A program made the position numbers and the translations under genes. Of a DNA stretch of 64,000 bases, positions 21,001-29,676 are shown one piece after another; positions within the stretch are counted from its first letter, which is position 1; the number at the start of each line of letters is the position of its first letter. The stretch is from Teredinibacter turnerae. GTDB lineage: Bacteria; Pseudomonadota; Gammaproteobacteria; Pseudomonadales; Cellvibrionaceae. A model generated the notes under the pieces. That model had not been told where the DNA came from, did not search any database, and saw only the letters and a program-made list of their open reading frames with translations. The stretch lies in contig NZ_CP149817.1 in the NCBI RefSeq assembly GCF_037935975.1, positions 2,790,001-2,854,000 on the forward strand. The letters run 5' to 3'.

Positions 21001-24000
21001 CCGGAGGTGTAAATGATATAAGCCGGATGTTGGGCCGTCAGCGCAGGAACCTCATAGGGCAACCCCTGCAGTTCGTCGGGGTTGACACTGTCCACGAACA
21101 CCCGTGGAATTGTCGGGCAAAATTCTCCTGGAGCTTCTTCACGGCAGGTAATGGCGGCGAGCTGGGCATCTTCTGCCATCACTTGCAAACGGGCAGCGGG
21201 ATAATCGCGCTCTAGCGGCACATACACACCGCCAATTTTTAATATGGCCAGCACACTTGCGATCATTGCGCTGTCGGCCTGTTGATATACACCTATGCGG
21301 TCTTGCACTTGCAGCCCCGCCGCTTGTAACACCGCCGCCAGTTCATCGGACCAGGCATCCAAACGGCTAAAGCTGATGTGCTGCTCCCCTTCTACCAGAG
21401 CAATGCTGTCCGGGGCGTTTTCCACACACCCTCTGAAGGCATCCACCACGGTGGTTTGCGGGGCAAGTGGCTGGGCCGTTTGATTCCACAGATCAATGGC
21501 CGCGGCATCGGCCTCGGTTTGCCAGTTAAGCTGCGCCGCCGATTGCTCGGGGTTTTCCATCGCCGCCTGTAACAGGGATTGATAGTGTGCCAGCAGCTGG
21601 CTGGCTTCTGCGGGGGCGAGCCGTGATTCATCAAAGCACAATTGCAGTTCGTAATGATCGTCAAAGGGTTGAACGATAAGCACGATGGGATACTCCACCG
21701 CATTGCGACCGTCCACCGCTCCCAGCTGGAGATCATTAATCTGCTGGCTCCGCAAAATATCGTCAAAGGGGTAGTTTTCGAACACAAACAAACTGTCAAA
21801 CAGGCCCACATTCGCACCCAGTTCGTTTTGTTTTTGGATCTCGAGTAACCCGAGCAGTTCGTGCGGCTGACACGCCAAACGATCCCGGTGCAACTGGTTG
21901 ACCATCCCTGTAAATGGGGTGTGACTGTCCCAGCGGATGCGCACCGGCACGGTGTTAATAAACGGCCCAACACAATGATTGGCCCCCGGCCACGTGGCGG
22001 TGCGACCCGACACGGTTAAACCAAACACCACGTCAGCCGTGGCACACAAGCGACCAAGTAATAGACCCCAGGCTCCCTGCATCACGGTGCTTAGGGTGAT
22101 CCCCTGGCTCTGGCTATAGCGAGTCAGGGACTCTCGTGTGGCGGCGGATAATGGCACCCGCAGCAACCCTTCCCGGGCGGCACCGCGCCTACTGCTCAAC
22201 TGGGGCAGCCGAGCCGGCTGATCAAAGCCACTGAGATAATCTCGCCACCAGGTTTTCGCCACACTCATGTCACGGCTGTGCAGCCAGTCCAAATAGTCGC
22301 CGTAATGAGGGTTTTCCTCGCGGGTAAACTGGCCAACCCCGTCCCGGTAGTCCGTCATCGCTTGTTCGAGCAGGAGGGATTTGGACCACCCATCTAACAG
22401 GGCGTGATGATACTGCCAGACAAAACGCCAGTGCTGTGGTGACAACCGCAGAACACTAAAGCGCACCAATGGCCCCTGCTCTGGCTTGGGAATCGCGCTC
22501 TTTTGCTCATTGAGCCATTGGCTAAAGTGGTGCTCAATATCGTCTTCGGCCTGCCAATCAAGGGTTTCCCAGGGCAGTGCTATAGGACAATTAAGCAGCT
22601 GAAGTGGATGCTCTGCGGACACATCGATAAAGCGGCTGCGCAAAATAGCGTGACTGTCCCACACTTGTTGCCAGCATTGCCGCCAACGTTCTTCGTCCAG
22701 GTTGCCACGCAATTCAAACCAGGTTTGAATCCAGTAACGGTCTTGGCCTTCTGTGTGTAAAGTGGTGTGCAACATGCCTTGCTGCAAAGGCGTTAGCGGG
22801 GCCACATGGGCGTCGTCGCCCCCTTGTTCACCCGCCCAAACCACCAACGTTTGGACGGCCTCCCCTTCCCCCGACTGGCCTTCTCGGCGGGCGTTATTTA
22901 CGGCCCGCGCGACAAGTAAGCTTGAGCTCGGCTCCCCTTCGGCCAAGGTTTCATAGTCCTCGTCCGCGCCCCCTTGGATATAGTCTGCCAATGCGGCGAC
23001 GGTCTGATGCTCATAGAGGGCTTGCATGCTCAAGGACTCCCCCAGCTCTTGAAGCCCTGAGAGAATCTGGATGGCCAGGATGGAATCTCCACCCAGTTGA
23101 AAGAAGTTGTCGTGGCGACCAACCTCATCACACCCCAATACCCGGGACCACAATTGGCACAGGGTTTCTTCCAGGGGATTCGCCGGGGCTTCGTAACCTT
23201 GGACCTGACCACTAAAATCCACTTCCGGTAAAGCCCGACGGTCAACTTTGCCATTGGGCGTTAGTGGAAATTCCGCCAACAATATAAGTTTCACCGGCAC
23301 CATGTAGGGGGGCAATGTCTGCTTAAGGGCTTGTAACAGGATGTCCTCACTCACGGTTCCATCCCCAAGAGCGCGCTCCCCCACACCAGAGGTTGGGGCC
23401 CTCGACCCAACGGCCACGTAGGCCACTAGACGTTTGATGTCTCGCTCGTCCGTCACCACTACGGCGTGGCTTTGCGCCACCGCCGGCAGCGCTTCCAACG
23501 CGCTGTTAACTTCCCCGAGCTCCACGCGGAAACCACGTAATTTAATTTGGTCGTCCCGGCGACCTAGAAATTCTAACGCGCCGTCGCTATTCCAGCGCAC
23601 GATATCTCCGGTGCGATAGAGTCGCTCGCCGCTGTTGGCGAACGGATGCGGAATAAATCTTTCCGCCGTTAGCCCGGCACGCCCTTCATAGTGGGAAGCC
23701 AACCCTTGCCCGCCTACATAAAGTTCCCCTGGTACCCCGACGGCTACCGGTTCCAGCCCTTCGTCAAGCACATAACAGCGACTGCCTGTGATGGGGGAGC
23801 CAATGGGCAACGCATCCTTCACAGCGGCGCTATCGTCAATAACATAACAACTTGAAAAGGTCGTGTTTTCCGTTGGTCCGTAACCGTTGATAAATTGGCT
23901 AGATGGGTAACGTGTTAAATACTGTCGCACATATTCAGAGGAAACGACATCGCCCCCTGCCACACAGACACGCAACGTGGACATCCGATCAAGATGTTCC

Positions 24001-27000
24001 CGCACCATGGTGCTGAACAAGGCGGAGGTCAGCCACACCACTGTAACGCCATGCTGCTGGTAATAATGCCCGAGATTGTGCATGTCCTTTAATATTTCGG
24101 GGGCCAACACCAACCGCGCGCCATTTAACAGCGGGCCCCAGATATCAAAGGTGGCACCGTCAAATGAGATGGGTGTGGACTGCAGAAATACATCGTCCGA
24201 ACGTATGTCGATGTAATTGGTGTTGCACACTAAGCGGGTAATCCCTTGGTGTTTCGCCACCACACCCTTGGGAACGCCCGTAGTACCGGAGGTGTAAATG
24301 ATATAAGCCGGATGTTGGGCCGTGAGCGCAGGAACCTCATAGGGCAACCCCTGCAGTTCGTCGGGGTTGACACTGTCCACGAACACCCGTGGAATTGTCG
24401 GGCAAAATTCTCCTGGAGCTTCTTCACGGCAGGTAATGGCGGCGAGCTGGGCATCTTCTGCCATCACTTGCAAACGGGCGGCGGGATAATCGCGCTCTAG
24501 CGGCACATACACACCGCCAATTTTTAATATGGCCAGCACACTTGCGATCATTGCGCTGTCGGCCTGTTGATATACACCTATGCGGTCTTGCACTTGCAGC
24601 CCCGCCGCTTGTAACACCGCCGCCAGTTCATCGGACCAGGCATCCAAACGGCTAAAGCTGATGTGCTGCTCCCCTTCTACCAGAGCAATGCTGTCCGGGG
24701 CGTTTTCCACACACCCTCTGAAGGCATCCACCACGGTGGTTTGCGGGGCAAGTGGCTGGGCCGTTTGATTCCACAGATCAATGGCCGCGGCATCGGCCTC
24801 GGTTTGCCAGTTAAGCTGCGCCGCCGATTGCTCGGGGTTTTCCATCGCCGCCTGTAACAGGGATTGATAGTGTGCCAGCAGCTGGCTGGCTTCTGCGGGG
24901 GCGAGCCGTGATTCATCAAAGCACAATTGCAGTTCGTAATGATCGTCAAAGGGTTGAACGATAAGCACGATGGGATACTCCACCGCATTGCGACCGTCCA
25001 CCGCTCCCAGCTGGAGATCATTAATCTGCTGGCTCCGCAAAATATCGTCAAAGGGGTAGTTTTCGAACACAAACAAACTGTCAAACAGGCCCACATTCGC
25101 ACCCAGTTCGTTTTGTTTTTGGATCTCGAGTAACCCGAGCAGTTCGTGCGGCTGACACGCCAAACGATCCCGGTGCAACTGGTTGACCATCCCTGTAAAT
25201 GGGGTGTGACTGTCCCAGCGGATGCGCACCGGCACGGTGTTAATAAACGGCCCAACACAATGATTGGCCCCCGGCCACGTGGCGGTGCGACCCGACACGG
25301 TTAAACCAAACACCACGTCAGCCGTGGCACACAAGCGACCAAGTAATAGACCCCAGGCTCCCTGCATCACGGTGCTTAGGGTGATCCCCTGGCTCTGGCT
25401 ATAGCGAGTCAGGGACTCTCGTGTGGCGGCGGATAATGGCACCCGCAGCAACCCTTCCCGGGCGGCACCGCGCCTACTGCTCAACTGGGGCAGCCGAGCC
25501 GGCTGATCAAAGTCACTGAGATAATCTCGCCACCAGGTTTTCGCCACACTCATGTCACGGCTGTGCAGCCAGTCCAAATAGTCGCCGTAATGAGGATTTT
25601 CCTCGCGGGTAAACTGGCCAACCCCGTCCCGGTAGTCCGTCATCGCTTGTTCGAGCAGGAGGGATTTGGACCACCCATCTAACAGGGCGTGATGATACTG
25701 CCAGACAAAACGCCAGTGCTGTGGTGACAACCGCAGAACACTAAAGCGCACCAATGGCCCCTGCTCTGGCTTGGGAATCGCGCTCTTTTGCTCATTGAGC
25801 CATTGGCTAAAGTGGTGCTCAATATCGTCTTCGGCCTGCCAATCAAGGGTTTCCCAGGGCAGTGCTATAGGACAATTAAGCAGCTGAAGTGGATGCTCTG
25901 CGGACACATCGATAAAGCGGCTGCGCAAAATAGCGTGACTGTCCCACACTTGTTGCCAGCATTGCCGCCAACGTTCTTCGTCCAGGTTGCCACGCAATTC
26001 AAACCAGGTTTGAATCCAGTAACGGTCTTGGCCTTCTGTGTGCAAAGTGGTGTGCAACATACCTTGCTGCAAAGGCGTTAGCGGGGCCACATGGGCGTCG
26101 TCGCCCCCTTGTTCACCCGCCCAAGCCACCAACGTTTGGACGGCCTCACCTTCCCCCGACCGGCCTTCTCGACGAGCGTTATTTACGGCCCGCGCGACAA
26201 GTAAACTTGAGCTTGGCTCCCCTTCGACCAAGCTCTCATAGTCCTCGTCCGTGCCCCCTTGGATATAGTCTGCCAATGCCGCGACGGTCTGATGCTCATA
26301 GAGGGCTTGCATGCTCAAGGACTCCCCCAGCTCTTGAAGCCCTGAGAGAATCTGGATGGCCAGGATGGAATCTCCACCCAGTTGAAAGAAGTTGTCGTGG
26401 CGACCAACCTCATCACACCCCAATACCCGGGACCACAATTGGCACAGGGTTTCTTCCAGGGGATTCGCCGGGGCTTCGTAACCTTGGACCTGACCACTAA
26501 AATCCACTTCCGGTAAAGCCCGACGGTCAACTTTGCCATTGGGCGTTAGTGGAAATTCCGCCAACAATATAAGTTTCACCGGCACCATGTAGGGGGGCAA
26601 TGTCTGCTTAAGGGCTTGTAACAGGATGTCCTCACTCACGGTTCCATCCCCAAGAGCGCGCTCCCCCACACCAGAGGTTGGGGCCCTCGACCCAACGGCC
26701 ACGTAGGCCACTAGACGTTTGATGTCTCGCTCGTCCGTCACCACTACGGCGTGGCTTTGCGCCACCGCCGGCAGCGCTTCCAACGCGCTGTTAACTTCCC
26801 CGAGCTCCACGCGGAAACCACGTAATTTAATTTGGTCGTCCCGGCGACCTAGAAATTCTAACGCGCCGTCGCTATTCCAGCGCACGATATCTCCGGTGCG
26901 ATAGAGTCGCTCGCCGCTGTTGGCGAACGGATGCGGAATAAATCTTTCCGCCGTTAGCCCGGCACGCCCTTCATAGTGGGAAGCCAACCCTTGCCCGCCT

Positions 27001-29588
27001 ACATAAAGTTCCCCTGGTACCCCGACGGCTACCGGTTCCAGCCCTTCGTCAAGCACATAACAGCGACTGCCTGTGATGGGGGAGCCAATGGGCAACGCAT
27101 CCTTCACAGCGGCGCTATCGTCAATAACATAACAACTTGAAAAGGTCGTGTTTTCCGTTGGTCCGTAACCGTTGATAAATTGGCTAGATGGGTAACGTGT
27201 TAAATACTGTCGCACATATTCAGAGGAAACGACATCGCCCCCTGCCACACAGACACGCAACGTGGACATCCGATCAAGATGTTCCCGCACCATGGTGCTG
27301 AACAAGGCGGAGGTCAGCCACACCACTGTAACGCCATGCTGCTGGTAATAATGCCCGAGATTGTGCATGTCCTTTAATATTTCGGGGGCCAACACCAACC
27401 GCGCGCCATTTAACAGCGGGCCCCAGATATCAAAGGTGGCACCGTCAAATGAGATAGGTGTGGACTGCAGAAATACATCATCCGAACGTATGTCGATGTA
27501 ATTGGTGTTGCACACTAAGCGGGTAATCCCTTGGTGTTTCGCCACCACACCCTTGGGAACGCCCGTAGTACCGGAGGTGTAAATGATATAAGCCGGATGT
27601 TGGGCCGTCAGCGCAGGAACCTCATAGGGCAACCCCTGCAGTTCGTCGGGGTTGACACTGTCCACGAACACCCGTGGAATTGTCGGGCAAAATTCTCCTG
27701 GAGCTTCTTCACGGCAGGTAATGGCGGCGAGTTGGGCATCTTCGGCCATCACTTGCAAACGGGCGGCGGGATAATCGCGCTCTAGCGGCACATACACACC
27801 GCCAATTTTTAATATGGCCAGCACACTTGCGATCATTGCGCTGTCGGCTTGTTGATATACGCCTATGCGGTCTTGCACTTGCAGCCCCGCCGCTTGTAAC
27901 ACCGCCGCCAGTTCATCGGACCAGGCATCCAAACGGCTAAAGCTGATGTGCTGCTCCCCTTCTACCAGAGCAATGCTGTCCGGAGCGTTTTCCACACATC
28001 CTTTGAAGGCATCCACCACGGTGGTGTGGGGAGCCTTCTCCATAGAGTCTAGTGAAGGCAAGTTTTCCCTAAGTCGTTTTGCAATAATAGAATTAGGAGA
28101 TTCATTACTATCTGTTGAGAAGTGTTTTATCAACCACTGAATTTCATCTATAAGTGCAGATACACGTCTTTCGCTATATGAATCGCTGCGGTAGTTTATT
28201 CGGAATTGCAATCCCTCCCCCAACATTTGAACCGTAAACACGAGATCTGTTACAGCGCCTTTTAATCCGCTGGAAAGAGACATGACCTCCTCGGTGAGAA
28301 TTTGCTCATCGTAGGATTTTTCGAGGTCATAGATTTTGTTTTCATCATAGATCTGATGCCAATTGAATATAATATTAACTAGACCCGAATCGGCTTGTTC
28401 TTTAGTCAACTGGAGGTTTGCAACGAGATCCGGATAATCAATTTGATCATGTTGCAGTGCTGAAAACACTGACCGCTGTATTTTATTCATGAACTCAACC
28501 AGCGGTAAGGCAAAAGCTTCGGCTTCAATATTAATCGGTAGTGTATTAACCAGTGAGCCAATGACTTTAAGTTGTTTAGGCTTATTTCGCCGAAGCGATG
28601 GGATACCAACAACAATGTCAGCAGATTTGTCCGTTGTATATAAGCGGGATAGGATAAAATAAACTGAAAGAATTAAAGTATATAGGGTGATTCCACTTTC
28701 TCGCGCGAAGGAATTCAGCCGCACGAGGGACTGATCACTTAGTATCCATACTTTATTATAACCTTGTGAAGGTACTGCAGGCTTTTCATAAGGTATACCA
28801 GATACCAATTTTCTACCTTGAAAGCGGGTTTTCCAATAATCAAGGCTCCTAGTTCTTTCATTGAAACAATTGTCATCTATAGTATCGTCAAAATCATAGT
28901 CAATCGGAGCAAGCGTAGATTTATAAGGTGTTTTCAACAAATCATCATAAGCTCTTGCCACATCAGAGGTAAAGACCTGCATGGCTACAAAATCCATAAT
29001 AATATGGTGTGCCACGATACAAAATTCACTTTCGGTTTTCTCTTGGGCACTAATATTTTTATGTATAACCAGACATCTGAATAAGGGGCCTTTTTCCAAA
29101 TCAAATGGTGCATCGCAAAATGACTCGACAACTAAAGCACTTTGCTCATCACAATCTATAGAGCGAATTCCGATGCAGTTATGCATATCTGGATGAACGG
29201 TTTTAATTAACTCGCCATTTTTCTCTTGAAAAGTACTCCTGAGCATGTAATGACGGTCAACCACTATATCAACCGCACTCTGCAATTTCCCCAAATCCAC
29301 ATCCGTCAACAACTTAGTTATAGAAACCAAGTTGTAGGCGGGATTTAACACCTCCGACTTCCATTTATAAAAATATGTTTTTTGCAGTTCGGTGGTCGTA
29401 CTTGGGTAAATATTTAGTCGCTGCGACACCACTTCAACGAGTGCCTTTTTATTCTGCTGCAAGAATCGAATAGTTTGTTTACTTAAAATAGAAAGAGGCC
29501 CCCTAATATCTACTGAACCTCCATTTATATGAAACTCAATACCTTTTCTTCGTAAACTCGATATTAGTTTTGTAATATCTTTTTCCAT
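15009..29588 (-). CDS. NRPS-1: docking–C–A–T–C–A–T–C–A–T–Cy–A(Cys)–T–C
   Basis: About 4860 residues. A TubC_N-like docking domain (1-60) and C1 (HHIIMDF) come first. A1 (521-1050), T1 (about 1074), C2 (HHALLDGW, about 1302), A2, T2 (about 2169), C3 (about 2397) and the first third of A3 form a near-perfect tandem repeat. A1 and A2 share selectivity residues D-G-F-L-V-G-G-T-F (branched-aliphatic-like). A3 changes to a different core at about 2870 (D-S-F-L-L-G-A-I-S, not recognised); T3 is GGHS (about 3241). A heterocyclisation domain follows (DAMLMDFSS fits DxxxxDxxS). A4 reads D-L-Y-N-M-S-L-I-W, a Cys code; then T4 (about 4298) and a terminal C5 (HHCIGDGW). The protein should take an acyl chain from the upstream ACP and build acyl-X-X-Y-thiazoline. 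Start: ATG at 29588, two codons inside a TTG, with GAGA upstream. No oxidase or TE domain is seen. Confidence 0.96.
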   Translation of the reverse strand: MEKDITKLISSLRRKGIEFHINGGSVDIRGPLSILSKQTIRFLQQNKKALVEVVSQRLNIYPSTTTELQKTYFYKWKSEVLNPAYNLVSITKLLTDVDLGKLQSAVDIVVDRHYMLRSTFQEKNGELIKTVHPDMHNCIGIRSIDCDEQSALVVESFCDAPFDLEKGPLFRCLVIHKNISAQEKTESEFCIVAHHIIMDFVAMQVFTSDVARAYDDLLKTPYKSTLAPIDYDFDDTIDDNCFNERTRSLDYWKTRFQGRKLVSGIPYEKPAVPSQGYNKVWILSDQSLVRLNSFARESGITLYTLILSVYFILSRLYTTDKSADIVVGIPSLRRNKPKQLKVIGSLVNTLPINIEAEAFALPLVEFMNKIQRSVFSALQHDQIDYPDLVANLQLTKEQADSGLVNIIFNWHQIYDENKIYDLEKSYDEQILTEEVMSLSSGLKGAVTDLVFTVQMLGEGLQFRINYRSDSYSERRVSALIDEIQWLIKHFSTDSNESPNSIIAKRLRENLPSLDSMEKAPHTTVVDAFKGCVENAPDSIALVEGEQHISFSRLDAWSDELAAVLQAAGLQVQDRIGVYQQADSAMIASVLAILKIGGVYVPLERDYPAARLQVMAEDAQLAAITCREEAPGEFCPTIPRVFVDSVNPDELQGLPYEVPALTAQHPAYIIYTSGTTGVPKGVVAKHQGITRLVCNTNYIDIRSDDVFLQSTPISFDGATFDIWGPLLNGARLVLAPEILKDMHNLGHYYQQHGVTVVWLTSALFSTMVREHLDRMSTLRVCVAGGDVVSSEYVRQYLTRYPSSQFINGYGPTENTTFSSCYVIDDSAAVKDALPIGSPITGSRCYVLDEGLEPVAVGVPGELYVGGQGLASHYEGRAGLTAERFIPHPFANSGERLYRTGDIVRWNSDGALEFLGRRDDQIKLRGFRVELGEVNSALEALPAVAQSHAVVVTDERDIKRLVAYVAVGSRAPTSGVGERALGDGTVSEDILLQALKQTLPPYMVPVKLILLAEFPLTPNGKVDRRALPEVDFSGQVQGYEAPANPLEETLCQLWSRVLGCDEVGRHDNFFQLGGDSILAIQILSGLQELGESLSMQALYEHQTVAALADYIQGGTDEDYESLVEGEPSSSLLVARAVNNARREGRSGEGEAVQTLVAWAGEQGGDDAHVAPLTPLQQGMLHTTLHTEGQDRYWIQTWFELRGNLDEERWRQCWQQVWDSHAILRSRFIDVSAEHPLQLLNCPIALPWETLDWQAEDDIEHHFSQWLNEQKSAIPKPEQGPLVRFSVLRLSPQHWRFVWQYHHALLDGWSKSLLLEQAMTDYRDGVGQFTREENPHYGDYLDWLHSRDMSVAKTWWRDYLSDFDQPARLPQLSSRRGAAREGLLRVPLSAATRESLTRYSQSQGITLSTVMQGAWGLLLGRLCATADVVFGLTVSGRTATWPGANHCVGPFINTVPVRIRWDSHTPFTGMVNQLHRDRLACQPHELLGLLEIQKQNELGANVGLFDSLFVFENYPFDDILRSQQINDLQLGAVDGRNAVEYPIVLIVQPFDDHYELQLCFDESRLAPAEASQLLAHYQSLLQAAMENPEQSAAQLNWQTEADAAAIDLWNQTAQPLAPQTTVVDAFRGCVENAPDSIALVEGEQHISFSRLDAWSDELAAVLQAAGLQVQDRIGVYQQADSAMIASVLAILKIGGVYVPLERDYPAARLQVMAEDAQLAAITCREEAPGEFCPTIPRVFVDSVNPDELQGLPYEVPALTAQHPAYIIYTSGTTGVPKGVVAKHQGITRLVCNTNYIDIRSDDVFLQSTPISFDGATFDIWGPLLNGARLVLAPEILKDMHNLGHYYQQHGVTVVWLTSALFSTMVREHLDRMSTLRVCVAGGDVVSSEYVRQYLTRYPSSQFINGYGPTENTTFSSCYVIDDSAAVKDALPIGSPITGSRCYVLDEGLEPVAVGVPGELYVGGQGLASHYEGRAGLTAERFIPHPFANSGERLYRTGDIVRWNSDGALEFLGRRDDQIKLRGFRVELGEVNSALEALPAVAQSHAVVVTDERDIKRLVAYVAVGSRAPTSGVGERALGDGTVSEDILLQALKQTLPPYMVPVKLILLAEFPLTPNGKVDRRALPEVDFSGQVQGYEAPANPLEETLCQLWSRVLGCDEVGRHDNFFQLGGDSILAIQILSGLQELGESLSMQALYEHQTVAALADYIQGGADEDYETLAEGEPSSSLLVARAVNNARREGQSGEGEAVQTLVVWAGEQGGDDAHVAPLTPLQQGMLHTTLHTEGQDRYWIQTWFELRGNLDEERWRQCWQQVWDSHAILRSRFIDVSAEHPLQLLNCPIALPWETLDWQAEDDIEHHFSQWLNEQKSAIPKPEQGPLVRFSVLRLSPQHWRFVWQYHHALLDGWSKSLLLEQAMTDYRDGVGQFTREENPHYGDYLDWLHSRDMSVAKTWWRDYLSGFDQPARLPQLSSRRGAAREGLLRVPLSAATRESLTRYSQSQGITLSTVMQGAWGLLLGRLCATADVVFGLTVSGRTATWPGANHCVGPFINTVPVRIRWDSHTPFTGMVNQLHRDRLACQPHELLGLLEIQKQNELGANVGLFDSLFVFENYPFDDILRSQQINDLQLGAVDGRNAVEYPIVLIVQPFDDHYELQLCFDESRLAPAEASQLLAHYQSLLQAAMENPEQSAAQLNWQTEADAAAIDLWNQTAQPLAPQTTVVDAFRGCVENAPDSIALVEGEQHISFSRLDAWSDELAAVLQAAGLQVQDRIGVYQQADSAMIASVLAILKIGGVYVPLERDYPAARLQVMAEDAQLAAITCREEAPGEFCPTIPRVFVDSVNPDELQGLPYEVPALTAQHPAYIIYTSGTTGVPKGSITTHGGYLNTARYYTKTCEVNSGSRVLQFASICFDSFMFEFFHMLVGGASYILRPSAERIIGSNLARFITVNHITHVTLTSSVISTLINEPLPSIEWILSGGESCNANLVKAFADRFHFINAYGPSEASISVCSLEFSHPQESISIGRPIDNTSLYILDELYNHVPVGGVGQIGIAGAGLAHGYQNNPRLTAEKFIPNPWSTDGQRLYLSGDLGFICSDSLLHHAGRMDRQVKINGVRVELAEIESALRCIDVVKTCCVETTEAGQIIAFICYEKTNINQRNNIKQQLRQHLPAHMVPAHIVVVEEMPLTENGKIDLPALNVLAAEYLENQRQNREFTSKIAVRIAELMEGVLKTENITANDDFFLMGGHSISAMEMVAKLNDTFSVTISLVDFYDLPNPEALAAKIKGEGISSNSRPTVKKIEARPEHRFEPFPLTEIQRAYWLGRYLGEQDEAVSTHGYFEVDVVDTEFDVNRLGEAFKHTINKHDMMRMCLTRNGEQQCHPEVNHFSIDLEDISHIDSDGKRAVIEKIRNMLSHQVFDAFSFPLFEVRVTKLESDRFRLHFSMDAMLMDFSSVGVFFSDLVLAYENNAPTEKLGLTFRDYQIASECMKQEDAYSQAKGYWQARLDDFPGAPELPVIASKSPDNIFVRRSVTLPAEHWKRIQTLARQFRLTPTSLLLSAYVEVIALWSASDHFCINLSLFNRHELDPDINKIVGDFTSMNLTECCVDRSKTYLERIKALQYQLWNDIDHRLYSGVDVLRDINRQNDSAGRITMPVVFTSALGVDFDLGVEEAHGDEYDIPTYSITQTSQVLIDCQAYESNGSCIINWDVMENIFEHGVLDAMFECFESLLHQLSNDFIYNERKVVEAPVFQLAQRASLVEERLYPIEYLHKAALDSARDYPQNIALVAGEQTITYADVERRVRHLGMQLHNTGLKANEPVAVIFRKGWQQHVAALAALFAGGCYVPIDADLPSQRIANYLEEANIKVAVISPGENVAQLPLASHNIIIFDERDPQEHEILQQQIACEVTGPAYIIFTSGSTGTPKGVAISHHAAINTIFDINRKFGVTRDDVVFSISAFNFDLSVYDLFGLMGVGGRVVVPTKWEQKDPESWYGYLNKEQVTIWNSVPALLNLLVDYLESIGAQLPVSLRLVMLSGDWIPTDLPRRVYKLNPNVKIISLGGATEAAIWSIYYPIHQKDKFLRSIPYGKPLANQNIYVMKPDFTCCPNGVPGELMIAGEGLALGYWRDEEKTQHSFVYHPESGERLYQTGDYGRYLLDGNIEFLGRQDKQIKVSGHRVELGEIEGVLDKHPLVKRSVAVLSAAKQLIAYVQMYKPEHNIANSYDILRRHVESYLPDYMMPSYFVCLEGLPLTINGKVDYSRLPEPERIKVSESCDSKNEGSIMARIFADQLNLESVSPEDNFFQLGGDSLIAIQCVVKARSQGFSISIKDIFTQPTISALEDVARRNENNNINRSIIEPMVGDADSITWNNALKEVSGVENHCVKGSGIENYPLFRGGQEDLDSAINIAQEYYVLSPIEDIYPMTAIQQEMLLQSKVEPGSGNYIVQTTFEIKDEAFEFDIFYAAWQEIINRHAILRSQFIGADTRFPVQVVRNTVAAPVELNDWTNKQPDEQLSEYESYRYNDWVNGFAEGVCGLSRVNVFKFSDDTYRILWTSHHCIGDGWAQAVITREMAEIYSSINEKSTYNLPTPVPFKRYVLWQAEQDLSLAKRYWKNLLQTEVISKPLLKTTLNSIGLPEQGKQFEVRRKLSVLKTANLRELAKSQQFTVNLIIQATWALILSRYSNQSKVIFGATASGRPETIERVEQIVGPFLNSYPVIADLDINKSFIDLANMLKRQQMEKVKFEYVSLRQIASWVNSNQAQKLFSSLVIFNNYPKVDVQLGLKILHHVSQNNYPVTLVVYPSEQIEFVVKYNGFEYKEEQAELLLKHFLDMLDKVMQSPTEALGYFQLANTRNKRQKKLKLKELSL
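20983..21455 (-). repeat. Partial third copy of the module repeat (A-domain N-part only)
   Basis: The first 473 bases of the unit recur a third time as the N-terminal part of A3. Identity stops at ttgggaac (20983), inside the codons of the A3 motif (SGTTGVPKG). Beyond it the adenylation core belongs to a different, more A+T-rich sequence. The N-part thus occurs three times as direct repeats able to recombine. Confidence 0.93.
21456..24740 (-). repeat. Tandem module repeat, copy 2 (3285 bp)
   Basis: Second full copy, head-to-tail with copy 1 and kept in frame (1095 codons). It encodes A2 (including its N-subdomain), T2 and C3. A1 and A2 appear identical through the substrate-pocket region, so both modules should load the same residue. 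Confidence 0.95.
24741..28025 (-). repeat. Tandem module repeat, copy 1 (3285 bp)
   Basis: First-translated copy of the A-T-C unit of NRPS-1. It is aligned with copy 2 at a constant 3285-bp offset (for example gtggt at 28021 and 24736). Differences noticed are scattered single bases, such as those giving TDEDYESLVEG here against ADEDYETLAEG in copy 2 and SDFDQP against SGFDQP. The right boundary is sharp: upstream of 28025 the sequence becomes unrelated to copy 2. Confidence 0.95.
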
Positions 29589-29676
29589 TCTCAATTCTCA
29601 CACTCTACAGTGTCACTTATAGATTTTAAGACGCGACGCTAAAACCTGCACTAAAGCCCAACACCAAGACGAATAT

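Noticed and set aside
21392-25258. Pairs of 193-codon minus-frame ORFs and repeated plus-strand ORFs within NRPS-1
   Set aside because: They recur at 3285-bp spacing only because the module is duplicated; they are out-of-frame shadows of a G+C-rich gene.
20983-28025. Duplication purely as an assembly error
   Set aside because: The copies differ at scattered bases that change residues (TDEDYESLVEG against ADEDYETLAEG), and the third copy has a distinct junction, so at least two real copies exist; long reads would settle the exact number.
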